Positions 16,679 to 26,424 of a stretch of DNA of 46,751 nt are shown here, in pieces. This stretch comes from Candidatus Gastranaerophilales bacterium (GTDB taxonomy: Bacteria > Cyanobacteriota > Vampirovibrionia > Gastranaerophilales > Gastranaerophilaceae): NCBI GenBank assembly GCA_944324435.1, contig CALUWH010000014.1:1-46751 (forward strand), written 5' to 3'. The notes below the pieces were generated by a model. It saw only the letters and a list, made by a program, of their open reading frames with translations, was not told the origin of the DNA and did no database searches. Positions within the stretch are counted from its first letter, which is position 1, and each line of letters opens with the position of its first letter. Made by a program: the position numbers and the translations under genes.

Positions 16679-17545
16679 CTAACTCGCGACTCTCGTCTTC
16701 AATTTATCCAAAATTTCTTCAAAGATTTTTGATTTGTACTTGCCTATTATATCATAACAATCTTTTATCAGGCAATTAAATTTATTTTTAGCCCCTTCAA
16801 GCCCATATAATGAAACGTAAGTAAGCTTTCCGGACTCTTTGTCCTTGCCGGCGGTTTTACCCATTTCTTCAAAAGAAGAAATTTCGTCCATAATATCATC
16901 ATAGATTTGGAATGCCAGTCCGAATTTTGTAGCAAATTCATCAAACTCATTGATAGTATTATCATCAGCACCTGCGATTATAGCCCCGGTTCTGACTGCA
17001 AGTCTGAATAGGACTGCTGTTTTATTGAGATGAATAAAATCAAGGGTTTCTTCAGGTGTTTTTACAAGCTTTCCCCCTTCGGATTCAATATCGACAACTT
17101 GACCTGCTATCAATCCGAGCGCACCGCCGAATCGTGTGTATTCTTTAAGGATTTTTACGATTTGATCTGAAGTTAAATCTTTGGACTTTTCAATAATAGT
17201 CATTGGTGCATAAGTAAGAAGTGCGTCTCCTGCAAGCACTGCGGTTGCTTCTCCGAACACTTTATGATTAGAGGGCTTTCCGCGCCTGAAATCGTCATTG
17301 TCCATGCACGGCAAGTCATCATGAATAAGGCTTTGAACATGAAGCATCTCGATAGCGCAGGCAGTCGGCATTGCTTTTTGAATATCAGCCCCCAGAAGCC
17401 TTGCCGTTTCAAGGCACATTACCGGTCTCAGCCTTTTGCCCGGAAGCGAAAGCGTGTATTTCATCGCCTTAAAAATATCTTCCGGATATCTGATTGGAAC
17501 GTACTCTTCCAAATGTTTATCTATTAAATCAATCAATTCCTTCAT
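16679..17545 (-). CDS. ispA: Short-chain polyprenyl (geranyl/farnesyl) diphosphate synthase
   Basis: A 288-residue trans-prenyltransferase of normal length. The first Asp-rich motif is HDDLPCMDNDDFRRGKPSNH and the second is YDDIMDEISS; both bind Mg-diphosphate. KLTYVSLYGLEGAK near the C-terminus is also typical. It condenses isopentenyl diphosphate with allylic diphosphates, feeding undecaprenyl and quinone precursors. The start overlaps the 3' end of rsgA by 17 bp, so it is coupled to that gene. Confidence 0.94.
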   Translation of the reverse strand: MKELIDLIDKHLEEYVPIRYPEDIFKAMKYTLSLPGKRLRPVMCLETARLLGADIQKAMPTACAIEMLHVQSLIHDDLPCMDNDDFRRGKPSNHKVFGEATAVLAGDALLTYAPMTIIEKSKDLTSDQIVKILKEYTRFGGALGLIAGQVVDIESEGGKLVKTPEETLDFIHLNKTAVLFRLAVRTGAIIAGADDNTINEFDEFATKFGLAFQIYDDIMDEISSFEEMGKTAGKDKESGKLTYVSLYGLEGAKNKFNCLIKDCYDIIGKYKSKIFEEILDKLKTRVAS

Positions 17546-18530
17546 TTTCTATGTCCTTATAAATATTTTGTTTTTGGGTGTTTCTTGCACCCTGTCGTTT
17601 TTTAGAGCTAATCTTTACCGCGGTTTTGTTATGATGCTTTTTGTGGCTTGTCTCGGTTTTAACTCCCTGATATTTTACGCGCTCTTTGTATTCTTTTGCC
17701 TCGCAAACAAACTCTATATAACTTTTGTACCGCGTTTCATTAATTTTATCAAGATTATCTTTTACGGCACATCCGGTTTCCGTAATATGCAGACAGTCCT
17801 GAAACTTGCAGTCTTTTTTGTATTTTGAAATCTCAGGAAAAAGTAAATCAACTTCATTTGGCATAAGAAAATCAAACTTTAGATTGCTGAATCCGGGAGT
17901 ATCAACAATTCTGGATTCATTATCAATGGAGATTATTTCACAATGTCTTGTTGTGTGAGTTCCTCTTTGAGTTTTTTCGCTGATTTTTTTTGTTTTAAGA
18001 TTAAGTTCCGGAGAAACCGCATTGATTAAACTTGATTTGCCTACCCCTGAGGCTCCGCAGAGGACTGAGATTTTTCCTTTCAACAGTTTTTTAAACTCCC
18101 CTATTCCGTATCCTTCAAGGGCAGATGTGAAAAGAATGTCATATCCAAGCGGTTCATAAATGGAAAAAACTTTTTCAATGGTTTTATCGTCCTCCGAAAG
18201 GTCGTTTTTATTAAAACACAGGACGGTATCGAGATTATGGTATTTGGCAAATGAAATATATCGGTTGAGTTGTGAAAAACTAAGTTCGGGCTCTTTTACC
18301 GCAGAAATAATTATCACTCTGTCAACATTCGCTACTGTCGGGCGTGTAATAAAATTTTTTCTGGGAAGGATTTTCTCGATTGCACCGTCAGAAAATTCCA
18401 CGTAATCGCCTACAAAAATCTTTTGTTTTTGCTTTTTTAAAACCTCTCTTATTTTACATTCGTAAACCTGATTATTACTGCTTATGTAATAGAAATCAGA
18501 ATGAATTTTAAATATTTGTCCGATACTCAT
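17529..18530 (-). CDS. rsgA: Ribosome small subunit-dependent GTPase A
   Basis: A 333-residue circularly permuted GTPase involved in late 30S maturation. In order: an OB-fold (VYECKIREVL, FVGDYVEF), the G4-like NKNDL, then G1 GASGVGKSSLINAV, G3 DTPGFSNL, and a C-terminal zinc knuckle region with CKFQDCLHITETGCAV. A basic C-terminal tail extends about 40 residues past the core. No SD precedes the ATG; an extended -10 (TGATAAAAT) ends exactly 6 nt before it, suggesting a leaderless mRNA. Confidence 0.95.
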   Translation of the reverse strand: MSIGQIFKIHSDFYYISSNNQVYECKIREVLKKQKQKIFVGDYVEFSDGAIEKILPRKNFITRPTVANVDRVIIISAVKEPELSFSQLNRYISFAKYHNLDTVLCFNKNDLSEDDKTIEKVFSIYEPLGYDILFTSALEGYGIGEFKKLLKGKISVLCGASGVGKSSLINAVSPELNLKTKKISEKTQRGTHTTRHCEIISIDNESRIVDTPGFSNLKFDFLMPNEVDLLFPEISKYKKDCKFQDCLHITETGCAVKDNLDKINETRYKSYIEFVCEAKEYKERVKYQGVKTETSHKKHHNKTAVKISSKKRQGARNTQKQNIYKDIENEGID

Positions 18531-18536
18531 AAATTA

Positions 18537-18545
18537 ATTTTATCA
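18537..18545 (-). promoter_or_regulatory. Extended -10 element of rsgA (leaderless candidate)
   Basis: TG-A-TAAAAT on the minus strand ends at 18537; the predicted +1 is 18530, the A of the rsgA ATG. No good -35 is seen, which is acceptable for extended -10 promoters. Confidence 0.42.
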
Positions 18546-18579
18546 TAAATGCAATATAGACACTAACGGAAAATATTGT

Positions 18580-18607
18580 TTGAAAAAAAAGTTTGATTGT
18601 TTAAAAT
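18580..18607 (+). promoter_or_regulatory. Putative promoter of typA
   Basis: TTGAAA (18580-18585) and TAAAAT (18602-18607) are separated by 16 bp. The predicted leader is about 37 nt with AGGG before the start codon. Confidence 0.45.
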
Positions 18608-18650
18608 ATAAGTGTAAATATGACACTAGACGAAATAGGGATTAAGATTT

Positions 18651-20444
18651 ATGACAAATAAAAATATACGCAACATAGCGATAATAGCCCACGTAGACCA
18701 CGGTAAAACCACGCTTGTAGATTGTATGCTCAAACAAAGCGGAGTTTTCAGAGAAAACCAGCAGATTCAGGAAAGAGTTCTTGACAGTAATGATTTGGAA
18801 AGAGAACGCGGAATTACGATTCTTTCTAAGAATATTTCAATTGAATATAAGGGAGTAAAAATTAATGTTGTAGACACTCCGGGCCACGCGGATTTTGGCG
18901 GCGAAGTTGAGCGAGTTCTCGGCATGGTTGACGGTGCGCTTCTTATTGTTGACGCGGCAGAAGGCCCGATGCCTCAAACAAGGTTTGTACTTTCAAAAGC
19001 ATTGGAACTTGGGATTAAGATTATTGTTGTAATAAATAAAATTGATAAACCTGCAGCTGATCCTGACGGAACACTGGATAAGGTTTTTGATTTATTTACG
19101 GAACTCACTGACAGAGAAGATTTAATCGACTTTCCGTATATCTACGCAAGCAGCTTGCACGGATTTGCAATCAAGCATTTGGATGACGAGAGAAAAGATA
19201 TGGTTCCGCTTCTGGACTGCATTTTGGAAAACATTCAGGAACCGTCAGGTGATGCTTCAAAGCCTTTCCAATTTAGAGCAACAACTCTTGATTATAATGA
19301 ATACGTCGGAAGAATTGTTATCGGACGTATTGCAAACGGTGTTGTACATTCTCAAGACCAGGTTGCCTGGATTAAGGCTGACGGCAGTGTAAGCAGAGGT
19401 AAGATTACGAAGCTGTTCGGGTTCAAAGACCTTGGAAGGGTTGAAATTGAATCCGCAGATGCCGGTGATATTGTAGGTATTGCAGGATTTTCCGAAATCC
19501 ATATCGGAGAAACTTTATGTGACCCTAACCATATAGAAGCTCTTCCGTTAATCAAAGTTGATGAGCCGACTTTGCAGATGAATTTTTCAGTAAATGACAG
19601 CCCGTTTGCAGGTCAGGAGGGCAAGTTTGTAACTTCAAGACAGCTTAGAAAGAGACTTTACGACGAGCTCGAAAAGAATGTAAGTTTAAGAGTTGAAGAT
19701 ACTGACTCAACTGACTGTTTCAAAGTAAGCGGCAGAGGAGAACTTCACCTCGGAATCCTGATTGAGACAATGCGCAGAGAAGGTTACGAATTCCAAGTTT
19801 CCAAGCCGGAAGTTATCTATAAAGAAATTAACGGCGAACAGTACGAACCGTTTGAAGACCTGCTTGTTGATGTTCCTGAAGAATATGCAGGCTCCTGCAT
19901 TGACCGTCTTTCCGGCAGGAAAGCGACAATGCTTGAAATGCAAAACGCAAACGGAAGAACAAATATGAAGTTTTCTATTCCTGCAAGAGGCTTAATCGGT
20001 TTTAGAACAGAATTTATCAGAATGACACGCGGTGAAGGTATTATGTACCATACATTTGATGAGTATAAACCTTACGCAGGCGACATTCCGAAACAAAGAA
20101 GTGGCTCAATTCTTGCGCACGAACAGGGTGAGGCTATTCCTTACGCTCTTGCACAATTTGAAGACAGAGGAGTTTTCTTTGTTACGCCAAAAACCAAAGT
20201 TTACCGCGGAATGATAATCGGTGAAGGCAATAGGCCGCAGGATATTGTGGTTAATATTTGCAAGACAAAGAAATTAACCAATATGAGAAGTGCAACCGCA
20301 GATGTTATGGTAACTTTGCAGGCTCATAAAGAATTAACGCTTGAAGACTGTCTTGAATACATTGGTGATGATGAGCTGGTAGAAATTACACCGGAAAATA
20401 TCAGAATGAGGAAACAGGATCTGGTTAAATTCAAAAGCATATAG
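18651..20444 (+). CDS. typA: Translational GTPase TypA/BipA
   Basis: A 597-residue ribosome-associated GTPase. G1 is [10 protein letters not shown], switch I/G2 has [12 protein letters not shown]3 is [15 protein letters not shown] and G4 is INKIDKP. The EF-G-like domain III begins around [19 protein letters not shown], a BipA hallmark. The C-terminal domain includes [12 protein letters not shown] and [19 protein letters not shown]. It assists ribosome assembly and stress adaptation. An SD-like AGGG lies about 10 nt upstream of the ATG. Confidence 0.97.
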   Translation: MTNKNIRNIAIIAHVDHGKTTLVDCMLKQSGVFRENQQIQERVLDSNDLERERGITILSKNISIEYKGVKINVVDTPGHADFGGEVERVLGMVDGALLIVDAAEGPMPQTRFVLSKALELGIKIIVVINKIDKPAADPDGTLDKVFDLFTELTDREDLIDFPYIYASSLHGFAIKHLDDERKDMVPLLDCILENIQEPSGDASKPFQFRATTLDYNEYVGRIVIGRIANGVVHSQDQVAWIKADGSVSRGKITKLFGFKDLGRVEIESADAGDIVGIAGFSEIHIGETLCDPNHIEALPLIKVDEPTLQMNFSVNDSPFAGQEGKFVTSRQLRKRLYDELEKNVSLRVEDTDSTDCFKVSGRGELHLGILIETMRREGYEFQVSKPEVIYKEINGEQYEPFEDLLVDVPEEYAGSCIDRLSGRKATMLEMQNANGRTNMKFSIPARGLIGFRTEFIRMTRGEGIMYHTFDEYKPYAGDIPKQRSGSILAHEQGEAIPYALAQFEDRGVFFVTPKTKVYRGMIIGEGNRPQDIVVNICKTKKLTNMRSATADVMVTLQAHKELTLEDCLEYIGDDELVEITPENIRMRKQDLVKFKSI

Positions 20445-20466
20445 TAACTAAAAGAGAGGGGGAAAA

Positions 20467-21768
20467 ATGTTGGAATACAGCATGCAAATATCTGCAGGAA
20501 TACTTATTCTTGCCTATATATTTATAGCACTGGAAAAAATCCCCAAAGTTACAATTGCTCTTCTGGGCGCAGGATTAACTATTCTGCTTGGGCTTGTCAG
20601 CCAGCACAAAATGGCTGACGGAGTTTTAAATCCGCAATACTTTGTTAATTATATTGACTTCAACGTTATTTTTCTTCTCGTTGCGATGATGATTATTGTT
20701 AATATCACAACAAAAAGTGGGATTTTCAGCTATCTTGCAAACGAGCTTTTGAAATTAACAAAAGGCCACCCTATTTTAATCCTTATTGCAATGGGATTAT
20801 TCACTGCGATTATAAGCGCTTTTCTTGATAACGTTACAACCGTAATCCTTGTAATGCCGATAACTTTTGCAATGACAAGAACTCTTGACATTGATCCGAT
20901 TCCGTTTCTTTTGACAGAGGTTTTTGCGTCAAACATTGGCGGTACTGCTACACTTATCGGAGATCCGCCGAATATTATTATAGGAAGCGCAGCTGAATTT
21001 ACATTTATGGATTTTGTGAACAACCTTACTCCTGTTGTTGCAGTAATTCTTATCGCTGTTATAGGGTTTCTGGTAATAAGGTTTAACAAAGGGCTTCATT
21101 CTTCCAAGGATAAAATGCAGGAAATTATAAATATTGATAATTCAAAGACGATTACGGATAAAAAACTTATGATAAGGTCTCTTGTGGTTCTATTTCTCGT
21201 AATTACAGGCTTTGTAACCCACGATATAACAGGGCTCGAAACTTCCGTTACCGCGATGCTCGGGGCAAGTGTTCTTCTGTTATTTGAAAAACCGACAGAA
21301 ATTCTAAGAGATGTTGAGTGGAACACAATATTTTTCTTTATCGGTCTGTTTATAATAATCGGCGGTCTGGAAGCGTCCGGCGGAATTAAACTTATGGCAG
21401 AGTGGATAATCAGAATTACAAACGGTTCTCAAGAAGCTGCCTCAATGCTTATTCTCTGGGCATCCGGTATTATATCCGGTGTTATAGATAATATTCCGTA
21501 CACGGCCACAATGTCTCCTATGCTTGCGGAAATCCAAAAGACCATGGGGGCTGAATACACAACTCCTTTATGGTGGTGTCTCTCACTTGGAGCATGTCTC
21601 GGCGGAAATATGACCATAATTGGCGCCGCCGCAAACGTCATTGTCTCCGAAAATGCCGCAAGAGAAGGACATTCGATTTCGTTTTTGAGATTTATGAAAT
21701 ACGGAACCATTGTTGTTCTGATATCATTATTAATAAGCACTGTTTATATCAATTTCAAATATATCTAG
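20467..21768 (+). CDS. ArsB/NhaD-family ion permease
   Basis: A 433-residue protein with about 11 hydrophobic helices, of the ArsB/NhaD (ion transporter) superfamily. Signature blocks are ISAFLDNVTTVILVMPIT, NIGGTATLIGDPPNIIIG and, in the second half, ISGVIDNIPYTATMSPM plus LGGNMTIIGAAANVI. The paired inverted repeats with DN(V/I)T or DNIP hairpins are typical. Substrate is uncertain: sodium/proton antiport and anion transport are both possible; the D-N-V-T-T and GDPPN motifs favour the NhaD/YbiR-like group. It follows typA by 22 bp, with GAGGGGG before the ATG. Confidence 0.88.
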   Translation: MLEYSMQISAGILILAYIFIALEKIPKVTIALLGAGLTILLGLVSQHKMADGVLNPQYFVNYIDFNVIFLLVAMMIIVNITTKSGIFSYLANELLKLTKGHPILILIAMGLFTAIISAFLDNVTTVILVMPITFAMTRTLDIDPIPFLLTEVFASNIGGTATLIGDPPNIIIGSAAEFTFMDFVNNLTPVVAVILIAVIGFLVIRFNKGLHSSKDKMQEIINIDNSKTITDKKLMIRSLVVLFLVITGFVTHDITGLETSVTAMLGASVLLLFEKPTEILRDVEWNTIFFFIGLFIIIGGLEASGGIKLMAEWIIRITNGSQEAASMLILWASGIISGVIDNIPYTATMSPMLAEIQKTMGAEYTTPLWWCLSLGACLGGNMTIIGAAANVIVSENAAREGHSISFLRFMKYGTIVVLISLLISTVYINFKYI

Positions 21769-21836
21769 ACTACTCGTCATATTCTCCGTAAAGTTCGGAT
21801 GCGGTATGTACAAGGATACAGATATTTATATAATTC

Positions 21837-21864
21837 TGCCTCTATTCTTTTTCGTATAAAGGCA
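21837..21864 (-). terminator. Possible terminator hairpin after the kinase-like gene
   Basis: TGCCTCTAT (21837-21845) and ATAAAGGCA (21856-21864) pair with one wobble around a 10-nt loop, just past the stop of the leftward gene at 21870. No strong T-run follows, so confidence is low. The rest of 21769-21869 shows nothing else. Confidence 0.35.
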
Positions 21865-21869
21865 AAAAT

Positions 21870-22880
21870 TTAATACTCCTCTGAGACTTTATAATGCGCT
21901 AAAATTCCTGCGTCAGTAAAATACTTTTGCCGCAACTCTTTATGTTCTTCGCTTACGGAAATTTTGGCATGATTTTTGATTGTTTTAGTTTTAATAAAAT
22001 GCTCCTGATAATAGTGGTGTTTATCCTTATAGCCGAATTTTTTCAGCATAGCATTGTATAACTTTCTGTCATAATAGTAGAGCATAAAAAATACACAATA
22101 ACCGCGCTCAAGACTTTCTCTGCATTCGAGGTCAAAATCCACAAAGTAGAATTTTCCGTCTTCTCCAAGAATAAAGTTGTATAGATGGCAGTCCAGAAGT
22201 TTCCCTGAAACACGTCCCGGATTTTCTTTGTCTCTGTAGTTTACAAACACGTGATGAAGAAGTTTCTGCATAACTTCAATCTGAAACTCAAGCGGTCTGT
22301 TCTTCAAGTAATCACCAACAGCAATTCCCTTGATATACTTTCGCTTTGATTCCATTGGAACGTGATGAATATTAGAATCATCCACTGTTAGATTTTTTTC
22401 TTTTACATAAGAAGAATGAATATATATATCGCCATCTTGCTGAGAAATAAAAGCATGCCCTATATAATAATTTCTGTCAACGTATTTCCAGCAAAATTCT
22501 CCGTTTTTCAGGCGGTCTATGTGCTCTTTATATAATACGGAAGTTTTTTCAAGCTTAATCAATTCCAGAATATCAGTGGAAAAACCGTACAATACAACAT
22601 AGTCTTGGAAAAATCTGTAATCAAGATTAAGTACGCCTTTGTTGAAAATAAAAATAATATCTTTTGCTCTCAAACAAAACAAATCATCATCTGCTAATAA
22701 CGGAAGCTGATTGTAGAGAATTTGAAGAGTGTTTCTGTTTAATATTACAGTACGTCTGAATAAATCACTCTTCAAGTTTTTAAGCTTGACTTTTACACCT
22801 AATAATGTGATTACTTTTCTTGCGTCTTCGCCATTTTGGTTATCAATAGAAAAAATACAGTCCAGCAAATTTTTAATCAT
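21870..22880 (-). CDS. Kinase-fold-like protein of unknown substrate
   Basis: A 336-residue soluble protein. The C-terminal part carries DCHLYNFI (Asp230, His232, Asn235) followed by YFVDFDLE (Asp248, Asp250). This resembles the catalytic loop and metal-binding DFG-like motif of lipopolysaccharide/aminoglycoside-kinase-type folds, where Asp and Asn of D-x-H-x-x-N are catalytic. IYIHSSYVKEKNL may be the strand carrying the ATP-binding Lys. Length and gene context give no substrate. AAGGAG lies 6 nt upstream. The promoter at 22907-22935 is strong. It is divergent from dprA. The family is not one I can name with certainty. Confidence 0.7.
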   Translation of the reverse strand: MIKNLLDCIFSIDNQNGEDARKVITLLGVKVKLKNLKSDLFRRTVILNRNTLQILYNQLPLLADDDLFCLRAKDIIFIFNKGVLNLDYRFFQDYVVLYGFSTDILELIKLEKTSVLYKEHIDRLKNGEFCWKYVDRNYYIGHAFISQQDGDIYIHSSYVKEKNLTVDDSNIHHVPMESKRKYIKGIAVGDYLKNRPLEFQIEVMQKLLHHVFVNYRDKENPGRVSGKLLDCHLYNFILGEDGKFYFVDFDLECRESLERGYCVFFMLYYYDRKLYNAMLKKFGYKDKHHYYQEHFIKTKTIKNHAKISVSEEHKELRQKYFTDAGILAHYKVSEEY

Positions 22881-22906
22881 TTCTACTCCTTGATGTTAAT
22901 TATAAA

Positions 22907-22935
22907 ATTATAACAAAAAATAAATTTTGATGTAA
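22907..22935 (-). promoter_or_regulatory. Promoter of the kinase-like gene
   Basis: On the minus strand TTACAT (22930-22935), a 17-bp spacer and a perfect TATAAT (22907-22912). The box pair is identical to that of the receiver-sda promoter. Confidence 0.7.
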
Positions 22936-22943
22936 GAGCTCTC

Positions 22944-22972
22944 TGGTCATCTGGTACAATCTATGTTACAAT
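22944..22972 (+). promoter_or_regulatory. Putative promoter of dprA-topA, leaderless
   Basis: TGGTCA (22944-22949), 17-bp spacer, then TGT-TACAAT with the hexamer at 22967-22972 (extended -10). The predicted +1 is 22979, the A of the dprA ATG. There is no SD. Confidence 0.5.
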
Positions 22973-22978
22973 CAAACA

Positions 22979-24061
22979 ATGAAATATTGGGTAGCTTTTT
23001 CATCAATAGAACAACTTGATTCAAATTTTGTCAGGAGACTATATAATCATTTTGGTAATATAGAAAAGGCTTTTAACGTGCCGGCACAAGAAATAAAACA
23101 AATTGACGGTTTGAGTATAAAAAAGGCCGAAAATTTTCTTAGAAAACGGGACAAAGTAGACGTTGATAAAGTTTATGAGGAAGTTAAAGAGCGCGGAATC
23201 AACGTTTTAACCCTGGAAGATACAGAATATCCTTATATGCTTAAACAAATACCGGATCCTCCTATATGCCTATATTACAAAGGAGACCTATTTTCCTGCA
23301 ATTTTGAAAGAACTATTGCTGTTGTAGGCTCAAGAAGGGCAAGCATTTCCGGAAAAGACAGTGTAAAAAAGATTATCTCGGATTTTAGAAATACTGATAT
23401 ATGTATCGTATCAGGGCTTGCAGCAGGAATTGATGCAGCGGCACACGAAAGCGCAATTGATAATAACTTGAAAACCATTGGTGTTATTGCAAGCGGTTTT
23501 GATTATACGTACCCGAGCAGCAATAAACATTTGTATGAAAAGATAGAAAACGGATGCGGTGCAGTGGTGAGCGAATACTACCCGACATTTGAGCCGCTGA
23601 AATTCAGATTCCCTCAAAGAAACAGAATCGTAACAGGACTTAGCTACGGAACAATTGTCGGCGAAGCTGCCTTGAAAAGCGGAGCGCTTATTTCCGCTAA
23701 TCTTACACTAGAGCAGGGAAGAGAGTTGATGTGTATTCCGGGTGCTATTAATAATATTAATACTGAAGGAATTTACAAGCTGATAAAAGACGGTGCAACA
23801 ATCGTAACTAAAGGCGAAGATGTCTTAGCAGCTTTGAATTGGGAAATAAAATCAGACCAAAAACAGGATGAAAATAAAATTTCTTTCGATTCTCCGCATC
23901 AAAAAATAATTTTTGATATAATATCAGTAGAGCCGAAAGGGTTTGATGAAATTCAGACACAAACAAATCTATCAACAGAAGAGCTTTTGACGGCTCTTAG
24001 CATGATGGAAATCAGAGGCTTAATAGAACAGACAGAAGGCGACAGGTATAAAAGAGCATGA
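22979..24061 (+). CDS. dprA: DNA-processing protein DprA (Smf)
   Basis: A 360-residue protein that loads RecA onto incoming single-stranded DNA in natural transformation. An N-terminal SAM/HhH-like region (FNVPAQEIKQIDGLSIKKAE) precedes the Rossmann-like DprA core with AVVGSRRASISGKDSV, IVSGLAAGIDAAAHESA, VIASGFDYTYPSSNKHL and FPQRNRIVTGLS. A C-terminal winged-helix-like domain follows (residues of about 300-360). It overlaps topA by 4 bp, the common dprA-topA order. Competence genes other than this are not in the window. Confidence 0.96.
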   Translation: MKYWVAFSSIEQLDSNFVRRLYNHFGNIEKAFNVPAQEIKQIDGLSIKKAENFLRKRDKVDVDKVYEEVKERGINVLTLEDTEYPYMLKQIPDPPICLYYKGDLFSCNFERTIAVVGSRRASISGKDSVKKIISDFRNTDICIVSGLAAGIDAAAHESAIDNNLKTIGVIASGFDYTYPSSNKHLYEKIENGCGAVVSEYYPTFEPLKFRFPQRNRIVTGLSYGTIVGEAALKSGALISANLTLEQGRELMCIPGAINNINTEGIYKLIKDGATIVTKGEDVLAALNWEIKSDQKQDENKISFDSPHQKIIFDIISVEPKGFDEIQTQTNLSTEELLTALSMMEIRGLIEQTEGDRYKRA

Positions 24062-26349
24062 CAACTGCAGCAGCGGCAGAGAAAAAAACAACAAAATCAA
24101 AAAAGGGAAAAGCGCTTGTAATAGTTGAGTCTCCTGCAAAATCTAAAACGATTAAAAAGATTTTGGGAGACGGCTACCAAATAGAAGCGAGCTTCGGGCA
24201 TGTTAGAAATCTTCCTGAGAATGTGCTAGGATTTGATGTAAACAATGATTTTAAGCCGACTTATGTCATTATTCCCGAAAAAAAGAAAGTTGTCACAAAA
24301 TTAAACGAACTTGCTAAGCATTCTGATAAAGTATATCTTGCTTCCGACCCTGATAGAGAAGGAGAAGCTATTGCCTGGCATGTAAGAGAACTTTTGGATG
24401 TTCCTGATGACAAGGTGTTTAGAATAGAGTTTAACGAAATTACTCCAAAAGCCGTAAAATACGCAGTTGAACACTCGCGACAGATTGATATGGACAGAGT
24501 CCGTGCCCAGCAGACAAGACAGATTCTGGACAAACTTGTAGGCTACAAGCTTTCGCCGGTTCTGTGGAAACAACTCGGAAACTACAGGTTATCAGCTGGA
24601 AGAGTTCAATCAGTTGCACTTCGAATGATTTGCGAAAGAGAAGAAGAAATTGAAGCTTTTGTTCCGAAAGAGTACTGGACAATCCATACTATTATGGATA
24701 AGGACGGAAAACTCTTTGAAGCGGAAGTTAACAAGTATAAAAATAAGAAACTCGAAGTTAACAATGAAGAAGAAGCAAACAAAATAAAAGAATACCTTCT
24801 GAATCCTGATACAGAATTTAAGGTTGAAAAGGTAACAAAAAAAGAAACTAAACGAAAACCGACAGCGCCTTTCATAACCTCTACCCTGCAAAGAGCCGCA
24901 AGCTCAAAGCTCGGATTTGGCGTTTCCAAAACAATGCAGGTTGCGCAAAAACTATACGAAGGTATCGAAATAGAAGGCACGCCTGTCGGTCTTATTACCT
25001 ATATGAGAACCGACAGCGTCAGAATCTCAGATGATGCGCACCAGATGGCAAAAGATTTTATCGTAAATAATTATGGAGAAAAATACTATCCTCCAACAAC
25101 AAATGTTTACGTAAAAGGCAAACAAAACGTTCAGGACGCGCACGAAGCCATAAGACCTTCTTATCCTGAAAGAACTCCTGAGAGCATAAAGCAATACTTG
25201 TCAACAGATCAATATAAACTTTATAAACTTATCTGGGACAAGTTTATGTCCTCCCAGATGGCTCCTGCAGAGATTGCAAACAAAACAATTGATATTACGG
25301 CAGGTGATTATAATCTGAAAGCCGGTACCAGCAAAATACTCTTTGACGGATTTTTGAAGCTTTACAATGATGCAGAAGAAGATGAAAAAGACGCTGATGC
25401 AAAGATCCCGGATTTAGAAAAAGGTGATTTGGTCAAGTGTAAAGAAATTACTCCTAAACAGCACTTTACACAGCCGCCGCCAAGATATAATGAAGCTTCT
25501 CTTGTAAAGGCGCTGGAAGAACACGGAATCGGACGTCCGTCAACTTATGCAACAATTATCACAGTTATTCAAACACGTAAGTATGTTGAGAAAATAGACA
25601 AAGCTCTTCACCCTACATTGCTTGGAAGGACAGTGTGCAAACAACTTGTAAGCCAATTCTCCGACATTATGGATTATAAATTCACTGCCGGCATGGAAGA
25701 AAAGCTTGATAAAATAGCAGAGAAAAAAGCAGTGTGGAACGTAGTCCTGAAAGAGTTTTACACTCCGTTTATGGAGGTCGTAAACTCCGTAATGAAAACC
25801 GGACAAAAAGTTGTCATAGAAAGTGACAAAAAATGTCCTAACTGCGGCCGTGTAATGCTTGTAAAAACAAGTCGTTTCGGAACCCAATTCCTGGGCTGTT
25901 CGGGATATCCTGAATGCAAAACAATAATTTCACTGAATAACAGCGTAGAGCTTGATGACGTAAACAATGAAGAGAAACCGCAAACTGTAGAAGAAAAATG
26001 CGAAAAATGCGGTGGAGAAATGATAATGAAGGTCGGCCCTTACGGCAAGTACCTTGAATGTAAAGAATGCAAGAATCGTAAAAAATACGTACGCTCAACA
26101 GGTGTACAATGTCCTAAGTGCGGCGAAGGCGTGATTATAGAAAAGAAATCAAAATACGGCAAAATCTTCTTTGGCTGCAATCGTTATCCGGACTGTTCAT
26201 ACGCGCTCTGGGATGAACCAACAGGAAACAAATGTCCGGAATGCGGCGAACTATTGGTCAAAAAAACTACAAAAAATGGTCCTTTTGTGGTTTGTTCAAA
26301 CAAAACCTGTTCGTATAAAAAATCACTTGAAGAACAGGAACAGGAATAG
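24058..26349 (+). CDS. topA: DNA topoisomerase I
   Basis: A 763-residue type IA topoisomerase relaxing negative supercoils. The TOPRIM domain starts at LVIVESPAKSKTIKKILG and has ASDPDREGEAIAWH. The active-site Tyr lies in GLITYMRTDSVRIS. The C-terminal 170 residues contain four zinc-ribbon-like units: CPNCGRVMLV, CEKCGGEMIM, CPKCGEGVII and CPECGELLVK, each with a second Cys pair. The N-terminus is a short Lys-rich leader before the core. The start overlaps the dprA stop, so translation is coupled. Confidence 0.97.
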   Translation: MTTAAAAEKKTTKSKKGKALVIVESPAKSKTIKKILGDGYQIEASFGHVRNLPENVLGFDVNNDFKPTYVIIPEKKKVVTKLNELAKHSDKVYLASDPDREGEAIAWHVRELLDVPDDKVFRIEFNEITPKAVKYAVEHSRQIDMDRVRAQQTRQILDKLVGYKLSPVLWKQLGNYRLSAGRVQSVALRMICEREEEIEAFVPKEYWTIHTIMDKDGKLFEAEVNKYKNKKLEVNNEEEANKIKEYLLNPDTEFKVEKVTKKETKRKPTAPFITSTLQRAASSKLGFGVSKTMQVAQKLYEGIEIEGTPVGLITYMRTDSVRISDDAHQMAKDFIVNNYGEKYYPPTTNVYVKGKQNVQDAHEAIRPSYPERTPESIKQYLSTDQYKLYKLIWDKFMSSQMAPAEIANKTIDITAGDYNLKAGTSKILFDGFLKLYNDAEEDEKDADAKIPDLEKGDLVKCKEITPKQHFTQPPPRYNEASLVKALEEHGIGRPSTYATIITVIQTRKYVEKIDKALHPTLLGRTVCKQLVSQFSDIMDYKFTAGMEEKLDKIAEKKAVWNVVLKEFYTPFMEVVNSVMKTGQKVVIESDKKCPNCGRVMLVKTSRFGTQFLGCSGYPECKTIISLNNSVELDDVNNEEKPQTVEEKCEKCGGEMIMKVGPYGKYLECKECKNRKKYVRSTGVQCPKCGEGVIIEKKSKYGKIFFGCNRYPDCSYALWDEPTGNKCPECGELLVKKTTKNGPFVVCSNKTCSYKKSLEEQEQE

Positions 26350-26391
26350 CTTCAAAAAGCCGTAATTACAAGAGGAAGAGAAAATATAGTA

Positions 26392-26424
26392 TGCCGGCGC
26401 CAAAACGAATGTTTGGCGCCGGCA
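26392..26424. repeat. 13-bp perfect GC-rich hairpin downstream of topA
   Basis: TGCCGGCGCCAAA (26392-26404) and TTTGGCGCCGGCA (26412-26424) pair perfectly with a 7-nt loop. The stem is far more GC-rich than its surroundings. Only a weak TTTT follows 9 nt later, so it is at best an imperfect terminator of dprA-topA. It could be a palindromic repeat unit. Confidence 0.7.

Noticed and set aside
24301..24980. Several minus-strand frames opposite topA
   Set aside because: topA shows full-length conserved motifs in this stretch; the reverse frames are Ser/Phe/Leu-rich shadows.
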